Source of the DNA: Acidovorax sp. Leaf78
GTDB lineage: Bacteria > Pseudomonadota > Gammaproteobacteria > Burkholderiales > Burkholderiaceae_C
Reading direction: 5' to 3'
Assembly: GCF_001422735.1 (NCBI RefSeq)
Contig: NZ_LMLZ01000026.1
Span: forward strand, 127,820 to 191,819
DNA: 64,000 bases
The position numbers and the translations under genes are program-made. The notes beneath the pieces were generated by a model, which was given only the letters and a program-made list of their open reading frames with translations, made no database searches and was not told the DNA's origin. This document shows positions 45,221 to 54,974 of this stretch, piece after piece. The stretch's first letter is position 1. The number at the start of each line of letters is the position of its first letter.

Positions 45221-46839
45221 TGAACGATTCGACCCCCGACAACCCGGCAGCCGAGCCGGAGGCAGAACCCGCCGCAGCGGCCAAGAAGCCTGCAGCCAAG
45301 CGCGCGCCCCGCAAGAAGGCGGCCCCTGCCGTGGTGGATGCGGATGCAACGGTGGATCCGGTGCACGTGGACGCGGCGTCCGCCGTTGTGCCACAGGCAT
45401 CGGAGCAGCCCGCAGAACCGGACGTGTCTCCATCGCATCCCGGCAACGAAACCGCCCCTGTTGAAGATTCGAACGCAGCGGTGGATGTGCCTGATGCTGC
45501 CAGGGCGGCCGACGTGCCTTCGCGTGGCGACCGCCGTCCGTCCCAGGGCCAACCCCGCGGTCAGCGCCCTCCGCGCCCCGATGGCGAGGGCCGTGGCCCC
45601 AAGGGCAACCGGCCTGCACTGGCGGTGGAGGGCTATCAGTTCGAAGACGTGGTGTCGGGCCGCTTTGACGACGAGGAAACCTCTGACGAGGTCGCGCCCG
45701 CCAAGCGCGTGCTGCTGCCCCAGGTAGAAACCCCCAAGCTGCACAAGGTCTTGGCGCAGGCAGGTCTGGGCTCCCGGCTAGAGATGGAGCAACTCATCCT
45801 TGAGGGGCGCATCTCCGTCAACAACGAACCCGCCCACATCGGCCAGCGCATTCAGTACGGCGACCAGGTCAAGGTCAACGGCAAGCCGATCCGATACCGT
45901 ATCGATCCCCCGCCGGCCCGCGTGATCGCGTACCACAAGCCAGTGGGTGAGGTGGTCACGCATGACGACCCGCAAAACCGGCCTACCGTATTCCGCAAGT
46001 TGCCGCGCCTGATGCAGGGCAAGTGGCAGTCCGTGGGCCGTCTGGATCTGAACACCGAGGGGTTGCTGCTGTTCACCAGCTCTGGCGAGCTGGCCAACAA
46101 GCTGATGCACCCCCGATTCGGGCTGGAGCGCGAGTACGCGGTGCGCGTGCTGGGTGCACTCAGCAACGAAGAAAAGCAAAAACTGCTGGACGGCGTGCGC
46201 CTGGACGACGGCATGGCCGCTTTTGGTTCCATCGAAGATGGCGGTGGCGAAGGTTCCAACTGCTGGTACCGCGTCACGATCTCCGAAGGGCGCAACCGCG
46301 AAGTGCGTCGCATGCTCGAAGCGGTGGGCCATGCCGTCAGCCGCCTGATTCGTATCCGCTACGGCGCCATGGTCTTGCCGCGTGGGCTCAAGCGGGGTGC
46401 CTGGCTGGAGCTCGACGACAGCGATATACGTGCGCTGGTCCGGGCTGCCGACGCCGGTGCCTCAGAGGGTGCGCCGGCGCGTGGTGATGCGTTCTCAGGT
46501 GCCAACAGCGATGCTGGCGCCCGCAATGGTGACAAACGCCAGCGTGGAGGCCGCAACGCGTCCCGCGGCAACGGCGGCCCCCGCCGCGACGGCTTTCCGA
46601 ATCCTACGGGAGCATTTGGCGGACAAGCCCCTGCACGCGGACAAAAACCGCGCCGTGATGGCGGCGGCCAGGGCGGCCGCGGCAACGGCTCGGGAGGCAG
46701 CGCGCAACCCGACCCGATGAAAACCTCGGTCGGCTATATCGGCACCGACAGCCTCGCGCGCCAACGCCAGGACAAGCGCCGTCCCGGTGGCGGTGGTAGC
46801 GGCAGCAGCGGCGGTGGCCCTCGGCGCGGCGGACGTTGA
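45220..46839 (+). CDS. rluB: RluB/RsuA-family pseudouridine synthase with long disordered ends
   Basis: A 539-residue enzyme, much longer than the usual 250-300. Residues 1-160 are Ala/Pro/Glu-rich and probably disordered. The S4 domain starts KLHKVLAQAGLGSRLEMEQL and the catalytic part has VGRLDLNTEGLLLF with the nucleophile Asp276, then GRNREVRRMLEAVGH. Residues after 410 are Arg/Gly-rich (RQRGGRNASRGNGGPRRDG, end GGGSGSSGGGPRRGGR), resembling RNA-binding RGG tails. It modifies 23S rRNA U2605-type sites. The ATG overlaps the scpB TGA by one base. Confidence 0.93.
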
Positions 46840-46865
46840 CACATCGATCCGGCGGCGGCCCCGGT

Positions 46866-46871
46866 TAGAAT
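46866..46871 (+). promoter_or_regulatory. Possible -10 box upstream of ndk
   Basis: TAGAAT lies 60 bp before the ndk ATG in GGTTAGAATCGAGG context. The nearest TTGACA (46836-46841), which overlaps the rluB stop, is 24 bp away and too far for a normal spacer, so the -35 is uncertain. Confidence 0.3.
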
Positions 46872-46930
46872 CGAGGGCTTTGTCCGCTGGGCAAACGAAT
46901 CACAGCTAATTCATCATTCAGGAAATCAAC

Positions 46931-47356
46931 ATGGCAATCGAACGCACTCTCTCCATCATCAAGCCCGACGCAGTGGCCAAGAACGTCATCGGTCAGATCT
47001 ACGCCCGCTTTGAAGCTGCTGGCCTGAAGGTTGTGGCCGCCCGCATGGTGCACCTGTCGCGCCTGGAAGCCGAACAGTTCTACGGCGTGCACAAAGAGCG
47101 TCCTTTCTTCAAGGACCTGGTGGACTTCATGATCTCCGGCCCCGTGATGATCCAGGCCCTGGAAGGCGAAAACGCCATTCTCAAGAACCGCGAACTGATG
47201 GGCGCCACCGACCCCAAGAAGGCAGAAGCCGGCACCATCCGCGCTGACTTCGCTGACAGCATCGACGCCAATGCAGTGCATGGCTCCGACGCTGCCGAAA
47301 CGGCTGCTGCGGAAGTCGCTTTCTTCTTCCCTGGCCTGAACGTTTACTCGCGTTGA
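46931..47356 (+). CDS. ndk: Nucleoside diphosphate kinase
   Basis: A 141-residue enzyme of normal length. It starts MAIERTLSIIKPDAVAKN and has the active-site NAVHGSDA with phosphorylated His117. It balances NTP pools by transferring phosphate from ATP to NDPs. AGGAA precedes the ATG. rlmN follows 84 bp later, which is the common order ndk-rlmN-pilW-rodZ-ispG in betaproteobacteria. Confidence 0.98.
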   Translation: MAIERTLSIIKPDAVAKNVIGQIYARFEAAGLKVVAARMVHLSRLEAEQFYGVHKERPFFKDLVDFMISGPVMIQALEGENAILKNRELMGATDPKKAEAGTIRADFADSIDANAVHGSDAAETAAAEVAFFFPGLNVYSR

Positions 47357-47440
47357 TATGGTGATCCCCATGCCTGTTCCCGCTGCGGGATGTCTGCGCC
47401 ATGGGGAGCACTGCGCCCGACCTCATGGGAGGTCGTTGCG

Positions 47441-48562
47441 ATGACCACGAACCTGCTCGAATTCGATCTCGACGGCCTGGCCGCCTTTTGCGAGCAACTG
47501 GGGGAAAAGCGGTTTCGCGCCACCCAGCTGTTCCGCTGGATCCACCAGCGCGGCGCCAGCGAATTCGACGCCATGAGCGACCTCGCCAAGGCCTTGCGCG
47601 ACAAGCTCAAAGGCTGTGCACGGGTCGAGGCGCTACCGGTCATTTCTGAACATGTGTCGTCGGACGGCACGGTGAAGTGGCTGTTCGATGTGGGTGACGG
47701 CAATGCCGTGGAGGCCGTGTTCATCCCCGAGGACGACCGTGGCACGCTGTGTATTTCATCCCAGGCGGGTTGCGCTGTGGGATGCCGCTTTTGCTCTACA
47801 GGGCACCAGGGTTTCAGCAGAAACCTGACCACCGGCGAAATCATCGCCCAGCTCTGGTTTGCTGAGCACGCGCTGCGCAAGCGCCTGAATACCGGCGAGC
47901 GGGTGATCTCCAATGTCGTGATGATGGGAATGGGCGAGCCGCTGCAGAACTACTCGGCGCTTGTGCCTGCGTTGCGCACCATGCTGGACGACCACGGCTA
48001 TGGCCTGTCGCGCCGGCGTGTCACGGTGTCCACGTCCGGTGTGGTGCCCATGATGGACCGCCTGTCGCAGGATTGTCCTGTGGCCTTGGCGGTGTCGCTG
48101 CATGCACCCAACGATCCGCTGCGCGACAACCTCGTGCCGCTCAACCGCAAGTACCCCATCAAGGAGTTGCTCGAGGCTTGCAACCGCTATCTAGCGCACG
48201 CGCCCCGCGACTTCATCACTTTTGAATATTGCATGCTGGACGGGGTCAACGACCAGGTCGAGCATGCGCACCAGCTCATCGAGTTGGTCCGGCCGGCGCG
48301 AGGCGCTGGTGTACGCTGCAAGTTCAACCTGATCCCCTTCAATCCGTTTCCGGCATCAGGGCTGTTGCGTTCGCCGCAGAATCAGGTGCTGGCTTTTGCC
48401 AAAGTCTTGAGCGACGCAGGTATCGTCACGACAGTGCGCAAGACCCGCGGCGATGATATCGACGCCGCCTGTGGGCAACTGGCGGGTGATGTCAAGGACC
48501 GCACACGTGCCGCTGAACGCATGGCGAAGCAGCGCACAATCGTTCTCAAACCGGTGACTTGA
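47441..48562 (+). CDS. rlmN: Dual-specificity RNA methyltransferase RlmN
   Basis: A 373-residue radical-SAM enzyme that methylates A2503 of 23S rRNA and A37 of some tRNAs. The [4Fe-4S] motif CAVGCRFC uses C111, C115 and C118, and MMGMGEPLQNYSAL supplies the SAM-binding GEPL. The C-terminal cysteine lies in AACGQLAG. The frame is open to 47390, but ATG 47441 is preceded by GGAGGT at 7 bp. The gene is followed closely by pilW. Confidence 0.96.
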   Translation: MTTNLLEFDLDGLAAFCEQLGEKRFRATQLFRWIHQRGASEFDAMSDLAKALRDKLKGCARVEALPVISEHVSSDGTVKWLFDVGDGNAVEAVFIPEDDRGTLCISSQAGCAVGCRFCSTGHQGFSRNLTTGEIIAQLWFAEHALRKRLNTGERVISNVVMMGMGEPLQNYSALVPALRTMLDDHGYGLSRRRVTVSTSGVVPMMDRLSQDCPVALAVSLHAPNDPLRDNLVPLNRKYPIKELLEACNRYLAHAPRDFITFEYCMLDGVNDQVEHAHQLIELVRPARGAGVRCKFNLIPFNPFPASGLLRSPQNQVLAFAKVLSDAGIVTTVRKTRGDDIDAACGQLAGDVKDRTRAAERMAKQRTIVLKPVT

Positions 48563-48597
48563 TCGACGGACAACGGCTTACTTCAAGGAGGCGCTAC

Positions 48598-49431
48598 ATG
48601 GTGGGATTGGTTGGACGCTGGCAGCAATGGGGCCGCTGGACACTTGTGGCGTGTGGGTCAGTCGCCTGTTTGGCGGTGCTTCAGGGCTGCGCAACCAATC
48701 CTGGCAGTGGCGCCAGCGATTCCAACGCGGGCATGGTCACGCCTTCCGACGAGCCCGAAACGCGCCGCCGCGCGCGCATCCGTCTGGAATTGGCATCCAA
48801 TTATTTCGAAAATGGCCAGACAGCCGTGGCGCTGGACGAGGTGAAGCAGGCGCTTGTCTCGGACCCGAACTACGCGGATGCTTTCAATCTCCGCGGTCTG
48901 ATCTACATGCGCCTGAACGATCTGGGGCAGGCCGACGACAGTTTCCGCCGTGCCTTGGCGTTGCGTGGTAACGACGCTAATTTGTTGCACAACTACGGTT
49001 GGTTGCTGTGCCAGCAGCAGAAGTATTCGGATGCGGACCAGTATTTTGTGCGTGCGCTGGCCATTCCGTCCTATCCCGCCCGGGCAAAAACTTTGATGGC
49101 GCGTGGACTTTGCCAGTCTGGCGCTGGGCAGTTTGCCGAGGCCGAACAGTCGATGCTGAAGGCTTACGAACTGGATGCCGCCAATCCCGTAGTCGGCTAT
49201 CACCTGGCTGCGTTGCTCCTGCGGCGCAATGAGCTCACCCGTTCCCAGTTTTATATCCGTCGCCTGAACAACGGCCAGTTTGCGAATTCCGAATCGCTGT
49301 GGCTGGGCATCAAGGTGGAGCGCGCCCTGGGCGACACAGTGGCGATGCGGCAGTTGGTGGACCAATTGCGCAAGCGGTTCCCGGAATCCCGTGAATTGGG
49401 CGCATACGAACGCGGGGCTTTCAATGAGTGA
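48598..49431 (+). CDS. pilW: Type IV pilus biogenesis lipoprotein PilW/PilF
   Basis: A 277-residue TPR lipoprotein that helps the PilQ secretin assemble in the outer membrane. The lipobox VLQGC sits near residue 30, followed by at least four TPR units (NYADAFNLRGLIYMRLNDLG, DANLLHNYGWLLCQQQKYSD). A perfect AAGGAGG stands 6 bp before ATG 48598; the longer open frame upstream is not used. The stop overlaps the rodZ start by 8 bp. Confidence 0.92.
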   Translation: MVGLVGRWQQWGRWTLVACGSVACLAVLQGCATNPGSGASDSNAGMVTPSDEPETRRRARIRLELASNYFENGQTAVALDEVKQALVSDPNYADAFNLRGLIYMRLNDLGQADDSFRRALALRGNDANLLHNYGWLLCQQQKYSDADQYFVRALAIPSYPARAKTLMARGLCQSGAGQFAEAEQSMLKAYELDAANPVVGYHLAALLLRRNELTRSQFYIRRLNNGQFANSESLWLGIKVERALGDTVAMRQLVDQLRKRFPESRELGAYERGAFNE

Positions 49432-50374
49432 GGTTGTGGAGGGTGGTGCCGTGACAGTGACGGCTGGGCAACTGCTGCGAGAGGCACGCGAGGCTTCAGG
49501 GCTGCACATTGCAGCTCTGGCCGTGGCGTTGAAGGTACCTGTCAACAAGCTCGAGGCGCTGGAAGCCGATAACTATGCGGCACTCCCGGACATTGTCTTC
49601 GTGCGTGCGCTGGCCTCCAGCGTGTGCCGGACGCTCAAGGTGGACCCGGGCCCCATCCTCTCGCTGCTGCCGCAGAGTCAGAGCCCACGCTTGTCTGCCG
49701 ACAGCGCGGGGTTGAATGCGCCGGTCAAGCCGAGCGCCGCTAAGTCATCGTCGTCATCCGCATCGTTTTCGTCGAACTCCAACACATGGTCACGGTCCGT
49801 GTCGCTGGTGGTGCTGGTATTGCTCGTCGGGGCCGTGGCTGTGTTCTTCTTTCCGCACCAACCGGGCGGCCTCTCTCTTTTGTCATCCGGGTCTACAACG
49901 CAACCTGAACCCGGTGCAGGCGAGCCGGTGTCGGCATCACCGCCAGCCCCGCCCAATTCAGTGGTGGAGACGGTGCCGGTGAATCCAGCGGCAGCGCCGA
50001 CCGATAGGTCAGCCACTGCGGCCACACCCGCCACCGTGAGGCCAGCGGCCTCGGCGCCTGAGGCAACTGTTGGCCAGGCGATGGCGCCTGCGCCTGCCGC
50101 AGCAGCCAGCGAACCGGCCAGTGCCGCGGCGGCAGCGGCTGGCACGTTGGTGTTGCGTGCGCGCAGCCAGTCGTGGGTGCAGGTCAAGGACGCCGCGGGT
50201 GCTGTGGTGCTTCAGCGCAATCTTGCCGCCGACGAGTCGGTCTCCGTGAGCGCGCCGGCGCCTTTGGCGGTGGTGGTGGGCCGTGCCGATGCGACGGAAG
50301 TCTTTGTGCGCGGCAAGCCTTTTGATTTGACGGGTGTATCGCGTGAGAACGTAGCCCGTTTCGAGGTGAAATAG
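49424..50374 (+). CDS. rodZ: RodZ-like HTH / DUF4115 membrane protein
   Basis: A 316-residue bitopic protein. An N-terminal Xre-like helix-turn-helix (GQLLREAREASGLHIAALAV, EALEADNYAALPDIVFVRAL) lies in the cytoplasm, then a Ser-rich linker, one membrane helix near residues 125-145 (SVSLVVLVLLVGAVAVFFF) and a long Pro/Ala-rich periplasmic stretch. The end is a DUF4115 domain (LVLRARSQSWVQVKDAAGAV). RodZ links MreB to the elongation machinery. It overlaps pilW by 8 bp and ispG by 1 bp. Confidence 0.88.
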   Translation: MSEVVEGGAVTVTAGQLLREAREASGLHIAALAVALKVPVNKLEALEADNYAALPDIVFVRALASSVCRTLKVDPGPILSLLPQSQSPRLSADSAGLNAPVKPSAAKSSSSSASFSSNSNTWSRSVSLVVLVLLVGAVAVFFFPHQPGGLSLLSSGSTTQPEPGAGEPVSASPPAPPNSVVETVPVNPAAAPTDRSATAATPATVRPAASAPEATVGQAMAPAPAAAASEPASAAAAAAGTLVLRARSQSWVQVKDAAGAVVLQRNLAADESVSVSAPAPLAVVVGRADATEVFVRGKPFDLTGVSRENVARFEVK

Positions 50375-51654
50375 TGGAAAAGCTCCCAGGTGAATTCGGA
50401 CCCATTGCGGTCGCGTCTCCGTTGCCCCGGTGGTCCCGTCAAGCCAAGGTTGTGTGGGGTTCGCGGGTGGTGACCGTGGGCGGAGATGCCCCGGTCCGTG
50501 TGCAGTCCATGACCAACACGGACACGGTGGATGCGATCGGCACTGCCATCCAGGTCAAGGAACTGGCCCAGGCGGGCTCGGAATTCGTTCGCATTACCGT
50601 GAACACCCCCGAGGCCGCGGCGGCCGTGCCGTACATTCGCGAGCAGCTGGACCGCATGGGTGAGAGCGTTCCTCTGGTGGGCGACTTCCACTACAACGGC
50701 CACCGTCTTTTGACGGACTTCCCAGATTGTGCCCAGGCGTTGTCCAAGTACCGCATCAACCCCGGCAATGTCGGCAAGGGAGACAAGCGGGACAAGCAAT
50801 TCGGCCAGATGATCGAAGCCGCCATGCGCTGGGACAAGGCGGTGCGCATCGGCGTGAACTGGGGGAGCCTGGACCAGGAACTGCTGGCCGACCTCATGGA
50901 CACCAACAGCCGACGCGCCACTCCCTGGGAAGCGCGGCAAGTGATGTACGAGGCGCTGATCACGTCGGCCATCGAGTCGGCGCGCCGCGCTGAAGAGATG
51001 GGCCTCAATGGCGATCAGATCATTCTGTCGTGCAAGGTCAGCGGCGTGCAGGACCTGATTTCTGTGTACCGCGAACTGGCGCGCCGCTGCGACTATGCGT
51101 TGCACCTGGGTTTGACCGAAGCGGGCATGGGCACCAAGGGCACGGTGGCATCTGCTGCTGCCCTTTCGGTGCTTCTGCAAGAAGGCATCGGCGACACCAT
51201 CCGTGTGTCCTTGACGCCCCAACCCGGCGAGGCACGCACCCAGGAAGTGGTCGTCGCGTCCGAAATATTGCAGGCATTGGGCCTGCGCGTGTTCGTGCCC
51301 AGCGTGACCGCATGTCCAGGCTGTGGACGCACCACCAGCACTACGTTCCAGGAGCTGGCCAAGCAGATCGACGATTTTCTGCGCGCCCAGATGCCTGTGT
51401 GGCGCGTGCGCTACCCCGGCGTCGAGGGCTTGCGGGTGGCGGTCATGGGTTGCATCGTCAATGGCCCTGGCGAAAGCAAGCATGCGGACATCGGCATCAG
51501 CCTGCCGGGCACCGGCGAGGCGCCTGCGGCCCCCGTGTTCATCGACGGCGAAAAGGCCCTGACCCTGCGTGGCGACAACATCGCCAACGAATTCCATCGA
51601 ATTGTCGAGCAGTACATCGAGAAGCGTTTCGGCGCTGCGGTGGCTGCAAGCTGA
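50374..51654 (+). CDS. ispG: 4-hydroxy-3-methylbut-2-enyl-diphosphate synthase (flavodoxin)
   Basis: A 426-residue iron-sulfur enzyme of the MEP isoprenoid pathway. The barrel opens with VGGDAPVRVQSMTNTDTVD; the cluster ligands are in ACPGCGRTTST (C314 and C317) with a third in AVMGCIVNGPGESK. The start is GTG at 50374 sharing its first base with the rodZ TAG, so the genes are coupled. A strong hairpin follows the stop. Confidence 0.96.
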   Translation: MEKLPGEFGPIAVASPLPRWSRQAKVVWGSRVVTVGGDAPVRVQSMTNTDTVDAIGTAIQVKELAQAGSEFVRITVNTPEAAAAVPYIREQLDRMGESVPLVGDFHYNGHRLLTDFPDCAQALSKYRINPGNVGKGDKRDKQFGQMIEAAMRWDKAVRIGVNWGSLDQELLADLMDTNSRRATPWEARQVMYEALITSAIESARRAEEMGLNGDQIILSCKVSGVQDLISVYRELARRCDYALHLGLTEAGMGTKGTVASAAALSVLLQEGIGDTIRVSLTPQPGEARTQEVVVASEILQALGLRVFVPSVTACPGCGRTTSTTFQELAKQIDDFLRAQMPVWRVRYPGVEGLRVAVMGCIVNGPGESKHADIGISLPGTGEAPAAPVFIDGEKALTLRGDNIANEFHRIVEQYIEKRFGAAVAAS

Positions 51655-51665
51655 CAGCCCGCCTG

Positions 51666-51698
51666 GCGCATTCCACACGGCCCCCGTGTGGAATGCGC
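51666..51698 (+). other. 15-bp perfect hairpin between ispG and hisS
   Basis: GCGCATTCCACACGG and CCGTGTGGAATGCGC pair perfectly around a CCC loop. There is no T-run behind it, so it is more probably an RNA stability, processing or attenuation element inside the polycistronic message. Confidence 0.65.
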
Positions 51699-51744
51699 TG
51701 CAGTGGCACTCTTCCGTTGTGCAAGATCCAGGAAAAGAACAGTT

Positions 51745-53073
51745 GTGAGTAACGAAAAAATCGCCGCGCCGCCCAAGGCCGAAAAGCTGGTGGCCGTGAA
51801 AGGCATGAACGACATTCTCCCGCCCGAGTCCGCCCGGTGGGAGTGGCTGGAGGCCAAGGTCCGCGGCCTGATGGCCCGATACGCCTACCGAAACATCCGT
51901 ACGCCCATCGTGGAGCCCACACCGCTTTTTGTACGGGGGCTGGGTGAGGTCACGGACATCGTCGAGAAGGAAATGTATTCGTTCGAAGACCGGCTCAATG
52001 GCGAACACCTGACGCTGCGTCCCGAAGCAACCGCCGGTGTGGTCCGTGCGGTGGCCGAGCATTCGATGCTGTACGACGGGGGCAAGCGGCTCTACTACAT
52101 GGGCCCGATGTTTCGCCACGAGCGCCCGCAGCGTGGGCGCTATCGCCAGTTCCACCAGATCGGTGCCGAGGCACTCGGATTTCCGGGGGCAGAAGTCGAT
52201 GCAGAACTCATCTTGCTGGCCCAGTCGCTGTGGCGTGAACTGGGCCTGCAGAACGTGCGTCTGGAACTCAACAGCTTGGGCGAGCCGGACGAGCGCAAGG
52301 CGCACCGCGCTGCGTTGATTGATTATTTTGAAAAAAATGCCGAGCTGCTGGACGAAGAGGCACGTCGGCGCCTGCACAGCAATCCCCTGCGGATTCTGGA
52401 CACCAAGAACCCCGCCATGCAGAGGCTGGTAGAGGCCGCACCGCGCCTGATCGATTTCCTGGGCGAAAAGTCCCTCGCGCATTTCGATGCGGTCAAAGCC
52501 ATCCTCACTGCCAACGGAGTTGCCTGGACCGTCAATCCCCGTCTTGTGCGCGGCATGGACTACTACAACCTGACCGTGTTCGAGTTCATCACGGACCAAC
52601 TGGGCTCGCAAGGCACGATCTGCGGCGGCGGCCGCTACGACTATCTCATCGAGCAGATCGGTGGCAAAGCGGCACCGGCCGTCGGTTGGGCGCTGGGTGT
52701 GGAGCGTGTGCTGGAACTCCTGAAGGAGCAGGCCAGCGCGGTGCCCGCGTTGGTCCCCGATGCCTATGCAGTGATCCCCGGCGTTGCCGCATTGCCTGTG
52801 GCGGTCAGCACCATCGAGGGTCTTCGCGCTGCGGGCATCAGCGTCCAGATGCACGCCGCCCCTGCGGGAGGCGAGGGCATGGGCAGCATGAAGTCGCAAT
52901 TCAAGAGGGCAGACGCCAGCGGCGCACGCTATGCACTCATTTTTGGCGAGGATGAGCTCGCCAGAGGCATGGTCGTGGTCAAGTCGCTGCGCGATGGCGC
53001 GGGCGGTGCGCAGGCCGAGCATCCCCTGGCCGCAGTCGCTCAATGGGCGTCCACCCTACAATCCAACAGCTAA
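51745..53073 (+). CDS. hisS: Histidyl-tRNA synthetase
   Basis: A 442-residue class II synthetase. Motif 1 is MNDILPPESARWEWLEAKVR, motif 2 is FRHERPQRGRYRQFHQIGAE, and the histidine-binding LVRGMDYYNLTVFEFI and motif 3 GVERVLELL follow. A C-terminal anticodon domain ends at ALAAVAQWAS. The start is GTG 51745 with AGGAAAAG in front; the longer frame upstream overlaps the intergenic hairpin and is not likely. yfgM follows 13 bp later. Confidence 0.97.
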   Translation: MSNEKIAAPPKAEKLVAVKGMNDILPPESARWEWLEAKVRGLMARYAYRNIRTPIVEPTPLFVRGLGEVTDIVEKEMYSFEDRLNGEHLTLRPEATAGVVRAVAEHSMLYDGGKRLYYMGPMFRHERPQRGRYRQFHQIGAEALGFPGAEVDAELILLAQSLWRELGLQNVRLELNSLGEPDERKAHRAALIDYFEKNAELLDEEARRRLHSNPLRILDTKNPAMQRLVEAAPRLIDFLGEKSLAHFDAVKAILTANGVAWTVNPRLVRGMDYYNLTVFEFITDQLGSQGTICGGGRYDYLIEQIGGKAAPAVGWALGVERVLELLKEQASAVPALVPDAYAVIPGVAALPVAVSTIEGLRAAGISVQMHAAPAGGEGMGSMKSQFKRADASGARYALIFGEDELARGMVVVKSLRDGAGGAQAEHPLAAVAQWASTLQSNS

Positions 53074-53086
53074 ACCGAACACATCC

Positions 53087-53788
53087 ATGGCAAAACATCT
53101 CGACCTTGAAGAACAAGAACAGCTTGACCAGCTCAAGCACTTCTGGAATACCTGGGGCACTCTGATCAGCTCGGTGCTGCTGGTGGTGGCAGGCTCTCTC
53201 GCTGCTTGGCAGGGCTATCAGTACTGGCAGAACCGCCAGGCCACCCAGGCTGCAGCTTTGTTCGATGCCGTGGACGTGGCCGCTCGCGCGGGCGACCAGG
53301 CACGCCTGACCCAGGCTTTCGGCGATCTGAAGAGCAAGTACGCAGGCACTGCGCAGGCCGCTCAAGCCGGGTTGACCCTGGCCAAAACGGCAGCGGATGC
53401 AGGCAATCCAGATGCTGCCAAGGAAGCGCTGGGCTGGGTGGCGGAACATGCCAGCGACGAAGGCTTGAAGGCCATCGCCAAGCTGCGCCTGGCCAGTGTG
53501 CTGATGGATCAAAAGAACTACGACGAAGCCCTCAAGCTTGTCACTGGCAGCGTTCCTGCCGAGTTCGATGCCGTGTTCGCTGATCGGCGGGGTGACATCC
53601 TGGTTTTGCAGGGCAAGCGCGCTGAAGCGGTTGCCGAGTACACCAAGGCCTACAAGGGCCTGGAAGAGGGCGTCGAGTACCGCCGCCTGGTCGAGATCAA
53701 GCTGGGTGCATTGGGTGTTGCGCCGCAAGGCGTAGCGGTGGCTGCAGCAACCGCACCGGCAACTGCACCTGTCGAAGGGGCCAAGTAA
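53087..53788 (+). CDS. yfgM: YfgM-like periplasmic TPR protein
   Basis: A 233-residue protein with an N-terminal cytoplasmic segment (MAKHLDLEEQEQLDQLKHFW), a membrane helix at about residues 26-44 (ISSVLLVVAGSLAAWQGYQ) and a periplasmic TPR region. This is the YfgM/DUF2133 type that binds the Sec translocon and helps hand over secreted proteins. The position between hisS and bamB is the conserved one. The tail is Ala/Pro-rich. Confidence 0.9.
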   Translation: MAKHLDLEEQEQLDQLKHFWNTWGTLISSVLLVVAGSLAAWQGYQYWQNRQATQAAALFDAVDVAARAGDQARLTQAFGDLKSKYAGTAQAAQAGLTLAKTAADAGNPDAAKEALGWVAEHASDEGLKAIAKLRLASVLMDQKNYDEALKLVTGSVPAEFDAVFADRRGDILVLQGKRAEAVAEYTKAYKGLEEGVEYRRLVEIKLGALGVAPQGVAVAAATAPATAPVEGAK

Positions 53789-53790
53789 TC

Positions 53791-54957
53791 ATGAAGCTCG
53801 TCCGTAGCAACAGCCCTGTGGGCGGCGTTTCTTTTGTGCGCAGTGTGTCTGCGGTGATGCTGTTGGCCACGCTGGCGGGTTGCTCGCTCTGGAACAGTGG
53901 CAGCTCCAAGCCTGTGCCGGCAGACCTCGGGGCCAATGTGGCTGTTCTCGGCGTGCGGCAGGCCTGGACGGCGCGCATTGGCAACGTGGGCACCCTGCCA
54001 TTGGATGTGCATGTCGCTGGCAACGTTGTCACGCTGGCATCGGCGGACGGTGTGGTCGCGGCTGTAGATGCCCGCACCGGCGGTGATCTGTGGCGGGCCA
54101 CGCTGGCAGAGCCTCTGTCGGCGGGCGTGGGAAGCGATGGCAAGTCTGCCGCCGTGGTCCTGCGCAGCAATGCGCTGGTTCTGCTGGAGTCCGGAAAAGA
54201 GCGGTGGCGCCAGCCGCTGGCCGCACAGGTCTTCACGCCACCGCTGGTCGCTGGCGGTCGTGTGTTCGTGATGTCCGCCGACCGGTCCGTGGCGGCCTAC
54301 GATGGTGCCACGGGGCGCAAGCTCTGGAACCAGCAGCGGCCCGGCGAGGCACTGGTGCTTCGGCAGGCCGGTGTGCTGCTGGCCGTCGGCGATACCTTGG
54401 TGGTGGGTTTCTCGGGCCGCATGGTGGGTTTGAATCCTGACAACGGCAGTGTCCGCTGGGAGGCCCCGCTGGGCAGTTCGCGCGGCACCAACGATGTGGA
54501 GCGTCTGGTGGAACTGGTCGGCCGCACGAGCCGGGTTGCAGACAGCATTTGCGCCCGTGCATTCCAGGCAGCCGTCGGCTGTGTGAATGTCGCTCGCGGA
54601 TCGACTACCTGGACGCAGCCGGCGAGTGGTGCCGAGGGCGTGCACGGCGACGGTGACGCGATCTTCGGTTCTGAGAGCAATGGCGCTGTCGTCGCATGGC
54701 GCCGCAGCGATGGCTCGCGGTTGTGGACGACCGACAGGCTTAAGCACCGCAAGTTGACGGCTCCTTTGTTGCTGGGGCGGTCCGTGGTGGTCGGGGATGA
54801 CACCGGACTGGTGCACCTGCTGTCCCGTGCGGATGGCTCGCCCCTGAACCGCGTGACCACGGACGGCTCCGGTATTGCTGCAGCGCCTGTGGTGGCTGCT
54901 GACACCCTTGTGGTGTTGACGCGTAACGGCGGAATCTACGGATTCCGTCCTGATTGA
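53791..54957 (+). CDS. bamB: Outer membrane assembly lipoprotein BamB
   Basis: A 388-residue lipoprotein of the BAM complex. The lipobox LATLAGC lies near residue 25-31, followed by a beta-propeller of PQQ-like blades (VVAAVDARTGGDLWRATLAE, VAAYDGATGRKLWNQQRPGE, GSRLWTTDRLKHRKLTAPL). The gene starts 2 bp after the yfgM stop and is followed by der 17 bp later, the usual order. Confidence 0.95.
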   Translation: MKLVRSNSPVGGVSFVRSVSAVMLLATLAGCSLWNSGSSKPVPADLGANVAVLGVRQAWTARIGNVGTLPLDVHVAGNVVTLASADGVVAAVDARTGGDLWRATLAEPLSAGVGSDGKSAAVVLRSNALVLLESGKERWRQPLAAQVFTPPLVAGGRVFVMSADRSVAAYDGATGRKLWNQQRPGEALVLRQAGVLLAVGDTLVVGFSGRMVGLNPDNGSVRWEAPLGSSRGTNDVERLVELVGRTSRVADSICARAFQAAVGCVNVARGSTTWTQPASGAEGVHGDGDAIFGSESNGAVVAWRRSDGSRLWTTDRLKHRKLTAPLLLGRSVVVGDDTGLVHLLSRADGSPLNRVTTDGSGIAAAPVVAADTLVVLTRNGGIYGFRPD

Positions 54958-54974
54958 TTGATCGGTCTTATTCA

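Noticed and set aside
46836..46871. TTGACA and TAGAAT as a complete promoter for ndk
   Set aside because: The spacing is 24 bp, too long for sigma-70; only the -10 is kept, at low confidence.
50212..53043. 943-codon antisense frame over ispG and hisS
   Set aside because: It is a shadow of two well-supported genes on the other strand, with no recognisable domains.
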